NCBI GenBank assembly: GCA_027339205.1
Contig: DAHWOV010000041.1
Span: 28,919-92,918 of the forward strand
DNA length: 64,000 nt
Source: JAJYVT01 sp027339205
GTDB taxonomy: Bacteria > Actinomycetota > Acidimicrobiia > Acidimicrobiales > RAAP-2
Reading direction: 5' to 3'
Shown: positions 24,026 through 32,018 of the stretch, piece after piece
Position numbering within the stretch: position 1 is the first letter of the stretch
Layout of the letters: every line of letters begins with the position of its first letter
Program-made: the position numbers and the translations under genes
Notes under the pieces: model-generated
What the model was told of the DNA's origin: nothing
Database searches by the model: none
What the model saw: only the letters and a program-made list of their open reading frames with translations

Positions 24026-25156
24026 ATGCCAGAGGCGTCCGGGCACTGCGACGAGCGGTTCGCAAGCGTCCGGTCCGCGTTCGAGAGGAACCTCTCGGAC
24101 GGATCGGACCTCGGGGCGTCCTGCGCCGTCCACCTCGACGGTGAGCCCGTGGTCGACCTCTGGGGGGGCTACGTGGACCCCGACCGGACGACGCCCTGGT
24201 CCGCCGACACCATCGTCAACGTCTGGTCGACCACCAAGACGATGACCGCACTGGTCGCGCTCATGCTGGCCGACGCGGGCGAGCTCGACGTCGCCGCGCC
24301 TGTCGAGCGCTACTGGCCGGAGTTCGCAGCGGGAGGCAAGCGCGACGTGGAGGTCCGCCACTTGCTGGGCCACACGTCGGGGCTTTCGGGCTGGGCGGCG
24401 CCCATGACGTTGGAAGACCTCTACGACTGGGAGAAGGCGACGGCGCTCCTCGCCGCCGAGGAGCCGTGGTGGACGCCCGGTTCGGCGTCCGGGTACCATG
24501 CGCTCACTCAAGGATACCTGGTCGGCGAGGTGGTCCGTCGGATCACCGGCCAGAGCGTCGGCCGGTTCTTCGCCGAGCAGGTGGCCGGCCCACTCCGTGC
24601 GGACTTCCTCATCGGCACCCCCGAGCAGGCTGACGAGCGGGTCGCGCCGGTGGTGCCGCCGGACCATCTCGCGCGCATCAACCAGGAGGATGCGCCACTC
24701 GCCCTGCGCACGTTCCTCAATCCGCTGGTGCCCGCCGAGGCGTCGTCCAGCGCGCAATGGCGCCGGGCCGAGATCCCGGCCGCCAACGGCCACGGCAACG
24801 CGCGCTCGGTGGCGGCCGTCCACTCGGTCCTCGCGTGCGGAGGCGAAGCACGAGGGGTGCGGCTCCTCTCGGAGGCCGGCTGCGAGCGCGTCTTCGAGCA
24901 GCAGTCGGACGGCAAGGACCTGGTGCTCGGCGTGCCGCTGCGGTTCGGCTTGGGCTTCGCGCTCTCCGGCGGCCCGGTGCCCGAAGGACCGAGGATCTGC
25001 GCCTGGGGAGGGTGGGGCGGGTCCGTCGTGGTGGTGGACTTCGACAGGCGGCTGTGCGTGGCCTACGTCATGAACAAGATGGCGTCGGGCCTGGTCGGCG
25101 ACGCGAGGGGGGCGGGGCTGGTCCAGGCGGCGCTCGAGGCGACGGCGAAGTCCTGA
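24026..25156 (+). CDS. Serine hydrolase, class C beta-lactamase-like (EstB type)
   Basis: 376 aa. The nucleophile motif S-x-x-K is STTK (in VNVWSTTKTM), and SGYHALTQGYL supplies the Tyr of the second motif. HLLGHTSGLSGW and WWTPGSASGYH are typical of the esterase/beta-lactamase-like family, and GWGGSVVVVDF near the end is the third-motif region (KTG equivalent). No signal peptide, so it is probably a cytoplasmic esterase or peptidase rather than a resistance enzyme. It stands between prs and rplY, where mycobacteria have lpqT, so it is a lineage-specific insertion in the backbone. Confidence 0.88.
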   Translation: MPEASGHCDERFASVRSAFERNLSDGSDLGASCAVHLDGEPVVDLWGGYVDPDRTTPWSADTIVNVWSTTKTMTALVALMLADAGELDVAAPVERYWPEFAAGGKRDVEVRHLLGHTSGLSGWAAPMTLEDLYDWEKATALLAAEEPWWTPGSASGYHALTQGYLVGEVVRRITGQSVGRFFAEQVAGPLRADFLIGTPEQADERVAPVVPPDHLARINQEDAPLALRTFLNPLVPAEASSSAQWRRAEIPAANGHGNARSVAAVHSVLACGGEARGVRLLSEAGCERVFEQQSDGKDLVLGVPLRFGLGFALSGGPVPEGPRICAWGGWGGSVVVVDFDRRLCVAYVMNKMASGLVGDARGAGLVQAALEATAKS

Positions 25157-25186
25157 CGCCCCTGGAGCGGCGCTCCACCCGCACGC

Positions 25187-25304
25187 TAGGCTTGAAGCCC
25201 GCTGCCGCGATGCCCGACCTCCTCGTCGCGCGAGAGGGAGGTCGTCCCTGCACCACCGGCAGCGACGCCGGTCATGCCGGTGATGCCCTAGGTTTTTCGA
25301 AGGA
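25187..25304 (+). promoter_or_regulatory. rplY promoter and structured 5' leader
   Basis: TAGGCT at 25187-25192 is a candidate -10, giving a leader of roughly 110 bases. The leader holds a 7-bp hairpin GACCTCC (25216-25222)/GGAGGTC (25237-25243). A second hairpin can form two ways: CACCGGCA (25254-25261) with TGCCGGTG (25275-25282), or ACCGGC (25255-25260) with GCCGGT (25267-25272). A strong ribosome site, AAGGAG, stands eight bases before ATG 25313. The exclusive pairings resemble an r-protein autoregulatory leader, but no known motif was recognised. Confidence 0.4.
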
Positions 25305-25312
25305 GACCCTCC

Positions 25313-25963
25313 ATGGCCGAGATCGTCCTGGAAGCGGAGGCCGGAAGGCCCCTCGGCTCTGCCGCGTCCCGGCGACTGCGTGCCGAAGGGAAGATCCCTG
25401 GGATCGTCTACGGCCACGGCACCGAGCCGGTGCCGGTGGCGATCGCGGCCCGGGACCTCCGAGTCGCGCTGTCCGGGCAGGCGGGGACGAACACGCTCCT
25501 CTCGCTGCGTGCCGGCGGCAAGACGTACCTCACGGTGGCTCGTGAGCTCCAGCACCACCCGGTGCGCGGCACGGTCACCCATGTCGACTTCCAGATCGTC
25601 CGCCACGACGAGGTCATCGCGGCGGACGTGCCCATCTTCCTCGAGGGGGAGGCGATCGAGGTCCATCACGGCGACGGGCTCGTCGACCAGCAGCTGTTCA
25701 CCCTCCCGGTACGCGCGAAGCCGGCGGACATCCCGACGCACTTCGAGGTGGACATCTCGGCGCTCACGATCGGCGGCGTGATCCGGGTGGGTGATCTCGG
25801 TCTTCCGAGCGGGGTGTCAGTGGATCTCGACGACGAGGTGCCGGTCGTGACGGGTGTGCCGCCCAGGGTGCAGGCCGGCGCAGAGGAGGGGGAGGGCGCC
25901 CCTGCCTCGGCTGGCGAAGCGGGAGGCGGGGAGCCTGCCGCGCCTGAGCTGCACGAGGGCTAA
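25313..25963 (+). CDS. rplY: 50S ribosomal protein L25/general stress protein Ctc
   Basis: 216 aa, the long CTC form. N-terminal 5S-rRNA-binding beta barrel (EAEAGRPLGSAASRRLRAEGKIPGIVYG..VPVAI) followed by the C-terminal TL5 domain (HVDFQIVRHDEVIAADVPIFLEGEA, DISALTIGGVIRVGDL). A Glu/Gly/Ala-rich tail of about 30 residues ends the protein. ATG 25313 has AAGGAG at ideal distance. Followed at once by pth, the conserved pair rplY-pth. Confidence 0.95.
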   Translation: MAEIVLEAEAGRPLGSAASRRLRAEGKIPGIVYGHGTEPVPVAIAARDLRVALSGQAGTNTLLSLRAGGKTYLTVARELQHHPVRGTVTHVDFQIVRHDEVIAADVPIFLEGEAIEVHHGDGLVDQQLFTLPVRAKPADIPTHFEVDISALTIGGVIRVGDLGLPSGVSVDLDDEVPVVTGVPPRVQAGAEEGEGAPASAGEAGGGEPAAPELHEG

Positions 25964-26047
25964 GCCCTGGCGCCGCTCTTCGGCGGGCGCGGACGGGGCC
26001 GCGACCGCGACGCGGGCTCTCACTGGGGCACCCCCGCCGACGTCCTC

Positions 26048-26614
26048 GTGGTCGGGCTCTCCAACCCCGGTCCCGACTACGAGGGCACGCGGCACAATGT
26101 CGGTGCTGAGGCCGTGCGAGCCGTCTCCAGGCGCTGCGGCACGGGCCGCCTGCGACCGGAGAAGGGTCAGCGAGCGGTCGTCGAGGAGGTCCGGATCGGC
26201 GCCGTGAGGGTCGCGCTGGCCATCCCCAACACGTACATGAACGAGTCGGGCGCGACAGTGCGGCCGCTCATGCGGCGCTTCGGCATCGAGGACCCCTCCC
26301 GCCTCGTGGTCCTCCACGACGAGCTCGACCTCCCGCCGGGCCGGGTTCGGGTCAAGCTCGGTGGCGGCCTCGCCGGGCACAAGGGCCTGCAATCGGTGCG
26401 CGACCATCTGCACACCGCCGAGTTCGTGAGGGTCAGGATCGGGATCGGGAAGCCGCCGGGAAGGCAGCAGGGGGCGGACTACGTGTTGCGGCGTCCGGGC
26501 AAGGCGGAGCGTGCGCTGCTCGACGGCGCAATCGAAACGGCGGCCGACGCGGTCGAGATCATCGTGAATGAGGGAGTGGGTGCTGCGATGAACAGGTGCA
26601 ACGGTGACGGCTGA
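26048..26614 (+). CDS. pth: Peptidyl-tRNA hydrolase (N-terminus uncertain)
   Basis: Releases tRNA from peptidyl-tRNA. Catalytic His lies in YEGTRHNVG, substrate Asn in NTYMNESG and in the GGGLAGHKGLQSVRDH segment, catalytic Asp in HDELDLPPGRVRVK. From GTG 26048 the protein is 188 aa, but this start trims the first strand: the codons just before read PADVLV, which fits the family. The frame is open back to the rplY stop, and CTG 25967 follows GAGGG (25952-25956) at a good distance, so translation may begin there and give a 215-aa protein. No ATG, GTG or TTG lies between. Confidence 0.93.
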   Translation: MVGLSNPGPDYEGTRHNVGAEAVRAVSRRCGTGRLRPEKGQRAVVEEVRIGAVRVALAIPNTYMNESGATVRPLMRRFGIEDPSRLVVLHDELDLPPGRVRVKLGGGLAGHKGLQSVRDHLHTAEFVRVRIGIGKPPGRQQGADYVLRRPGKAERALLDGAIETAADAVEIIVNEGVGAAMNRCNGDG

Positions 26615-29600
26615 CCCGGTCGCAGCCCCGCTCGCGCCACTCGCGCCGCTCACCGGCGCGTTGCGCAACGAGCCGTCCCTCGCGCGCGTCGTCGGGGTCG
26701 CGGGGGGGACCCTCGCCGTCGCCGGCGCGGCGCAGGCGTTCACGGTCGCGGGACTCGCGCGGCTCTCCGATCGGCGTCCGATGCTGGTCGTCACCGCGAC
26801 CGAGGCCGACGCGGAGCGGTTGACTGCGGACCTGGCGTGCTTCGTGGACCCGGCCGGGACGCCGGATCTGCAGGTCGCCGGCGAGGTGTCGCAGCCGGTC
26901 GTCAGGCTGCCGGCCTGGGAGACGTTGCCGTTCGAACGGGTGAGCCCGGACGTTGCCACGATGGGCCAACGGCTCGCGCTGATCTGGCGGCTGGCCCGCG
27001 CGACGAGCGGCGGCGGGTCTGGCGGTGCCGCCGGTGCCGCTGACGCCGGTGGGGCCGGCTACCCCGCGATCGTGGTCGCGTCGGTGCGCTCGCTCCTGCA
27101 GCGCCTGGCTCCCTGGCGGGAGATCGCCGCTCCGCTCGTGGTGCGTCGCGGGGAGCGGCTCGACGTGGGTGGGGCCACGTCGTGGCTCTCGGCCGCCGGC
27201 TACCGGCGGGAACCGCAAGTGGAGCACCGCGGCGAGTTCGCGGTGCGCGGCGGGATCGTCGACGTGTTCCCCTCCACGTCCGATGTGCCGGTCCGGATCG
27301 ACCTGTTCGGCGACGAGGTGGACCGGTTGACGGCGTTCGACGTCGCCGACCAGCGGTCGACGGGTCCGCTCGATGCCGCGGTCGTGTACGGGTGCCGAGA
27401 GCTGGTGCTCACCGAGCCGGTGCGCGCCAGGGCAGCTGCGCTCGTCGACGAGGAGCCGTGGGGTCGCCGCAACTGGGAGCGCATCGCTGCGGGCGAGGCA
27501 TTCGACGGGATGGAGTCGTGGCTGCCCTGGCTCCACCCCGCAGAGGAGCTGCTCCCCGATCTTCTCGACGCCAACGCGCAGGTCGTCGTCATCGAGCATC
27601 GCCGCGTCCGGGACCGCGCGCTCGAAGTCGTCTCCGAGGAGGCCGCGCTCGCCGACACGCTGGCGACGACCTGGGGCGCGCCGCCCGACGACGACTCGGG
27701 CCCGGGCTCGCGCTTCCCGCGGCTGCACCTCCCCTTCTCCAGGCTGCTCGTGCGCACGAAGGCGGCGTCACTGGCGATCGTCCCCGTCGCCGACACGCCG
27801 GGCACGCCCTCTATCGTCGTCCGGGGCTTCGAGCACGTCGCCGGTGACGCCGCCCGCCTCGCGCGCCAGGTGCGCACCCTCGCAGAGGATGGGTACTCGG
27901 TCACTCTGTGCGCGACCAGCCGCCTCGGGACCTCGAGGCTCTCTGAAGTGCTGGCGGAGGAGGGTGTGGCTGCTCGAGCAGCGGAGCGTGCGGAGGTCGC
28001 CGCGGGCGTCCAGGTGGTGACCGCGGCGATCTCCTCGGGGTTCGCGCTGCCCGGCGCGCGCGTGGCCGTGCTCTCCGAGACCGACGTCACCGGACGGCGC
28101 GCCGCGCATCGGCGCGCCCGGCCACGCGCCCGGCCCACCGACGGGTTCTTCGACGATCTCGGTCCAGGGGGCTACGTCGTCCATCGTCAGCACGGCGTGG
28201 CGCGCTACGCCGGTATGACGACCCGCACGGTCGCGGGGACCGCGCGCGACTACCTCGTCCTCGAGTTCCGCGGCAGCGACCGGCTCTACCTTCCCGTCGA
28301 CCAGATCGAGGCCGTCACCCCCTACAGCGGAGGGGAGTCCCCCACTCTCTCGAAGATGGGCGGGGCGGACTGGCAGCGCACCCGCGCGCGGGCGCGGGCG
28401 GCCGCGGGCGAAGTGGCCCAGGAGCTCGTCGCCCTCTACCGCAGGCGGCTCGAGGTGCAGGGGCATGCGTTCGCACCCGACTCGCCGTGGCAGCACGAGC
28501 TCGAGTCGTCGTTCCCCTATACGGAGACCGCCGACCAGCTTCGCGCGATCGCAGAGGTCAAGGCCGACATGGAGCTGCCGAGGCCGATGGACCGTCTCGT
28601 CTGCGGCGACGTCGGCTTCGGCAAGACCGAGGTCGCCGTGCGAGCCGTCTTCAAGGCGGTCCAGGACGGCAAACAGGCAGCGATCCTGGTGCCGACCACC
28701 TTGCTCGCGAGCCAGCACCATCAGACGTTCGCCGACCGCTACTCGGGCTTCCCGGTGAGGGTGGAGCTGCTGAGCCGCTTCCTTTCGCCCGCGCAGGCCA
28801 AGAAGGTCGTCGACGGCGTCGCGGACGGGTCGGTCGACGTCGTCGTGGGAACCCACCGGCTGCTCGCGCACGACGTCCGCTTCAAGGACCTCGGCCTTCT
28901 CGTCGTCGACGAGGAGCAACGCTTCGGCGTGACGCACAAAGAGGCGGTGAAGCGCATCTCCGAAGGTGTCGACGTGCTCACCCTGACGGCGAGCCCCATC
29001 CCGAGGACGCTGGAGATGGCGCTCACCGGGATCCGGGACTTGTCTCTCGTGAACACGCCACCGGCAGACCGCCGGCCGATCCTCACCTACGTCGGGGAGT
29101 ACGACGACGCCGCGGTGTCCGAGGCCATCCGCCGCGAGCTCCTCCGCGAGGGGCAGGTCTTCTTCGTGCACAATCGCGTGTCGGACATCGAGACGGTCGC
29201 GGCCCGGCTTCGTACGCTCGTCCCCGAAGCACGGATCGCGGTCGCGCACGGCCAGATGGACGAAGGCAGCCTCGAGCAGGTGGTCCTCGACTTCTGGGAG
29301 CGCAAGTTCGACGTGCTCGTGTGCACGACGATCATCGAGTCGGGCATCGACATGCCGACGGTGAACACGCTCGTGGTGGATCGCGCGGAGATGCTCGGCC
29401 TCGGCCAGCTCCACCAGATCCGCGGGCGCGTCGGCCGGAGCAACCAGCGCGCGTACGCGTACCTGTTCCACCCCGCCGACCGTGTGCTCACCGAACAGGC
29501 CTACGAGCGGCTGCGGACCGTCGGCGAGCACACCGAGCTCGGCGCGGGGTTCAAGATCGCGATGCGCGACCTCGAGATCCGGGGCGCGGGCAACTTGCTC

Positions 29601-30194
29601 GGGTCCACACAGTCGGGTCACATCGCGGCGGTCGGCTACGACCTCTACGTCCAGATGGTGGCCGAGGCCGTGGCGGAGGCGCGTGGCGATCCGCGTCCGC
29701 AACCTCCGGCCGTCTCGCTCGACGTCCCCGGCGACGCCAACCTCCCGCCCGAGTACGTCCCGCTCGAGGACGCCCGCCTCGAGGCCTACCGGCGGCTCGC
29801 GTCGGCGACCACGATCGCCGACGTCGACGACATCGCCGAGGAGTGGGTCGACCGCTACGGGCCGCTGCCGCCGGCGGCGGCCGGGCTGCTCTCGCTCGCT
29901 CGCCTCCGAGCCGAGTGCCTTCGGACCGGGATCGAGGAGATCGCGGTCTCGTCCGCCCGTGCCGGCGGGGCTCGCCATGCTGTCGCGAAGCTGTCGCCGG
30001 TCACGTTGCCGGCAAGCGCTCAGGTCCGCCTCCGTCGCGTCGCCCCCGCTGCAACCTACCGGGAGCAGCTGCGCCGGCTCGTGGTGCCCCTCACCGGTGA
30101 CGCGCTCCCTGCGGACCAGCTCGGCGCGCTCCTGGCCACACTGCTTCCGGCTCCCGATGACGCAGCAGGGACCGGTAGCATGCGCGGCGCATGA
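26604..30194 (+). CDS. mfd: Transcription-repair coupling factor
   Basis: 1196 aa, full length. It removes RNA polymerase stalled at DNA lesions and recruits UvrA. Domains in order: UvrB-like N-terminal module (residues about 20-450), RNA-polymerase-interacting CarD-like domain (GGYVVHRQHGVARYAG..LVLEFRGSDRLYLPVDQI, about 510-580), RecG-like helicase with Walker A GDVGFGKTE, DEEQ box VVDEEQRFGV, TASPIPRTLEMAL, HNRVSDIE and QIRGRVGRS, then the TRCF C-terminal domain. GTG 26604 overlaps pth by 11 bases. Confidence 0.97.
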   Translation: MTADPVAAPLAPLAPLTGALRNEPSLARVVGVAGGTLAVAGAAQAFTVAGLARLSDRRPMLVVTATEADAERLTADLACFVDPAGTPDLQVAGEVSQPVVRLPAWETLPFERVSPDVATMGQRLALIWRLARATSGGGSGGAAGAADAGGAGYPAIVVASVRSLLQRLAPWREIAAPLVVRRGERLDVGGATSWLSAAGYRREPQVEHRGEFAVRGGIVDVFPSTSDVPVRIDLFGDEVDRLTAFDVADQRSTGPLDAAVVYGCRELVLTEPVRARAAALVDEEPWGRRNWERIAAGEAFDGMESWLPWLHPAEELLPDLLDANAQVVVIEHRRVRDRALEVVSEEAALADTLATTWGAPPDDDSGPGSRFPRLHLPFSRLLVRTKAASLAIVPVADTPGTPSIVVRGFEHVAGDAARLARQVRTLAEDGYSVTLCATSRLGTSRLSEVLAEEGVAARAAERAEVAAGVQVVTAAISSGFALPGARVAVLSETDVTGRRAAHRRARPRARPTDGFFDDLGPGGYVVHRQHGVARYAGMTTRTVAGTARDYLVLEFRGSDRLYLPVDQIEAVTPYSGGESPTLSKMGGADWQRTRARARAAAGEVAQELVALYRRRLEVQGHAFAPDSPWQHELESSFPYTETADQLRAIAEVKADMELPRPMDRLVCGDVGFGKTEVAVRAVFKAVQDGKQAAILVPTTLLASQHHQTFADRYSGFPVRVELLSRFLSPAQAKKVVDGVADGSVDVVVGTHRLLAHDVRFKDLGLLVVDEEQRFGVTHKEAVKRISEGVDVLTLTASPIPRTLEMALTGIRDLSLVNTPPADRRPILTYVGEYDDAAVSEAIRRELLREGQVFFVHNRVSDIETVAARLRTLVPEARIAVAHGQMDEGSLEQVVLDFWERKFDVLVCTTIIESGIDMPTVNTLVVDRAEMLGLGQLHQIRGRVGRSNQRAYAYLFHPADRVLTEQAYERLRTVGEHTELGAGFKIAMRDLEIRGAGNLLGSTQSGHIAAVGYDLYVQMVAEAVAEARGDPRPQPPAVSLDVPGDANLPPEYVPLEDARLEAYRRLASATTIADVDDIAEEWVDRYGPLPPAAAGLLSLARLRAECLRTGIEEIAVSSARAGGARHAVAKLSPVTLPASAQVRLRRVAPAATYREQLRRLVVPLTGDALPADQLGALLATLLPAPDDAAGTGSMRGA

Positions 30195-30319
30195 AGCGGC
30201 TCGTCCTCCTGGCGGTGGCGGCGGCGCCGGCGGCGGCGGCCGCGGCCGCGGTCGCGGTCGAGGTCGAGGTCGAGGGTTTGACCTTCCCTCCGACGCGACG
30301 ACCGGGACGGCCTTGGTGA
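30191..30319 (+). CDS. Candidate 42-aa signal-peptide-like ORF after mfd
   Basis: ATG 30191 overlaps the mfd stop as ATGA, and the frame ends at TGA 30317. The product begins MKRLVLLAVAAAPAAAAAAA, like a signal peptide, then Val-Glu repeats from a GTCGAG-type tract and a basic end. In other actinobacteria I recall a SurA-like or small lipoprotein gene in this area; this may be its eroded start, truncated by slippage in the GCG-rich tract (30209-30275). Bases 30320-30476 hold nothing I recognise. Functional status unknown. Confidence 0.3.
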   Translation: MKRLVLLAVAAAPAAAAAAAVAVEVEVEGLTFPPTRRPGRPW

Positions 30320-30476
30320 GCCGGTACGGCACGGACCTGGGGTACGGCGCGGTCCCCAGACATCCCCAGACACTGGTGGCCCCGGCGCCCCGGCCAGGTG
30401 CCGGGATCTCGACCTCTGCGGACCTCCCGGTGCCCACACCGGCGAGCGCCTGATCCGTTCGGCGTCGAGGTTCCAG

Positions 30477-32018
30477 GTGTCCCGGCCGCGCATCACCGTC
30501 GTCGGTCTCGGGCCTGCAGGCGCCGAGATGATCCCGCAGTCCACCCGTGAGCTGCTGCGGTCAGCGACCACGATCTTCCTGCGCACGGCGCGGCATCCTG
30601 CTGCCGCATGGCTCAGTGGGCAGGCGGCGGGCCGGGACGGGGCCGCGCCCGTGCCGGGCGCGGCGACGGTCGCCAGCTTCGACCGTCACTACGAGACGGC
30701 CGCGACGTTCGAGGAGGTCTACGACCGGATCGTCGCGGACCTCGTGGCGGCGGCCAAGGTCGTGGCGACCGGCGGCGGCGAGGTCCTCTACGCCGTCCCT
30801 GGGTCGCCCCTCGTCGCCGAGCGCACGGTCGAGCTGCTGCGCGGTGACCCGAGCGTCGAGGTCACGGTTGTCCCGGCCATGTCCTTCCTCGACCTGGCAT
30901 GGGCACGTCTGGGCGTGGACCCGCTCGTCGCTGGGGTGCGACTCGTCGACGGCACCCGCTTCGCCGTGGAGGCGGCTGGCGAGCGCGGCCCGCTGCTCGT
31001 CGCCCAGTGCTGGTCGACCGGGGTGCTCTCCGACGTGAAGCTGGTCCTGAGCGACACGGGAGAGCCCGTCGACCTCACTGTGACCGTCCTCCACCACCTC
31101 GGGCTCCGCGACGAGGTGGTCGAGGTGGTCCCCTGGCACGAGCTCGACCGCGCCGTGGTGCCCGATCACCTCACGACGTTGTGGGTGCCGCGGCTCGAAG
31201 CGCCGGTTGCAGGGGAGCTCGCCGCACTCGACGAGCTGGTCCGCCGCCTGCGGCGGGACTGTCCCTGGGACCGGCGCCAGACGCACGGCTCGCTCGAGCG
31301 TCACCTCCTCGAGGAGGCGTACGAAGTCCTCGACGCGATCGAGGAGATCGAGCAGATCGACGCGATCGACGCGACGGACGCGACGGACGCGACGGACGCC
31401 CAGGGGGAGGAGCCGGACGCCGAGGCCGAGCGCCGAGCGAGCCTCCACCTCGAAGAGGAGCTCGGAGACCTGCTCTTCCAGGTGTTCTTGCACTCGCGCC
31501 TCGCCGCCGAAGAGGGGAGGTTCACGATCGCCGACGTCGCCCGAAGTCTCCACGACAAGCTGGTCTCCCGGCATCCCCACGTCTTCGGAGACGTCGTGGC
31601 GCACGACGCCGCCACCGTCGTGTCCAATTGGGAGATCATCAAGAAGGAGGAGAAGGGCCGCGCCAGCGTGACCGACGGCATCCCGGCCGCCCTGCCTGCG
31701 CTCTCACTGGCTGCCAAGCTCCAGCGGAAGGCCAGCGCGGTCGCAGGCGTCGTGCAGCCGGCGGCGGGTCCCCTCCACGCGAGGGTGCGAGCACTGGTGG
31801 ACTCGGTTATCGCGCTCACGCCGGGCGCGGGCGAGGACGCCGCGGGGTCAGCCGGGCAGGGAGTGCACGAGGAGGCCGGCGAGCTCCTCTGGGCCGTGGC
31901 GGACGTGGTTCGCCGGCTGGGCGTGGAGCCCGAGGATGCCCTGCGCGCGGTCGCTCGACGGCACCGTGACGAGATTCGCGAGGCGGAGCGGCGAGCCGAG
32001 CCAGACCGGGCGCGGTGA
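30477..32018 (+). CDS. mazG: Tetrapyrrole methylase-like/MazG nucleotide pyrophosphohydrolase fusion
   Basis: 513 aa. N-terminal 220 residues are a SAM-dependent tetrapyrrole-methylase-like domain (ITVVGLGPAGAEMIPQSTREL), as in Bacillus YabN. The C-terminal part is MazG, which hydrolyses non-canonical or excess NTPs: CPWDRRQTHGSLERHLLEEAYEVLDAIEE supplies the first EExxE, LEEELGDLLFQVFLHSRLA the ExxD. Between these metal motifs lies an insertion of about 27 acidic residues containing ATDATDATDA, encoded by 9-bp repeats at 31362-31397. HPHVFGD and NWEIIKKEEK complete the family pattern. Confidence 0.93.
   Translation: MSRPRITVVGLGPAGAEMIPQSTRELLRSATTIFLRTARHPAAAWLSGQAAGRDGAAPVPGAATVASFDRHYETAATFEEVYDRIVADLVAAAKVVATGGGEVLYAVPGSPLVAERTVELLRGDPSVEVTVVPAMSFLDLAWARLGVDPLVAGVRLVDGTRFAVEAAGERGPLLVAQCWSTGVLSDVKLVLSDTGEPVDLTVTVLHHLGLRDEVVEVVPWHELDRAVVPDHLTTLWVPRLEAPVAGELAALDELVRRLRRDCPWDRRQTHGSLERHLLEEAYEVLDAIEEIEQIDAIDATDATDATDAQGEEPDAEAERRASLHLEEELGDLLFQVFLHSRLAAEEGRFTIADVARSLHDKLVSRHPHVFGDVVAHDAATVVSNWEIIKKEEKGRASVTDGIPAALPALSLAAKLQRKASAVAGVVQPAAGPLHARVRALVDSVIALTPGAGEDAAGSAGQGVHEEAGELLWAVADVVRRLGVEPEDALRAVARRHRDEIREAERRAEPDRAR
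31362..31397. repeat. In-frame 9-bp tandem repeat inside mazG (4 units)
   Basis: Units of GCGACGGAC at 31371, 31380 and 31389 are identical; the preceding GCGATCGAC (31362) differs at two bases. The repeat keeps the frame and encodes Ala-Thr-Asp, extending the loop between the two metal-binding helices of MazG. Confidence 0.85.

Noticed and set aside
24026..25156. Beta-lactam resistance gene
   Set aside because: It has the STTK and Tyr motifs but no signal peptide, and the surrounding blocks resemble esterase-type family members; a resistance role cannot be supported.
25283..25300. Terminator in the rplY leader (hairpin then TTTTT)
   Set aside because: The T run begins about ten bases after the hairpin and overlaps the ribosome-site region, so it does not fit an intrinsic terminator; kept only as a structured leader.
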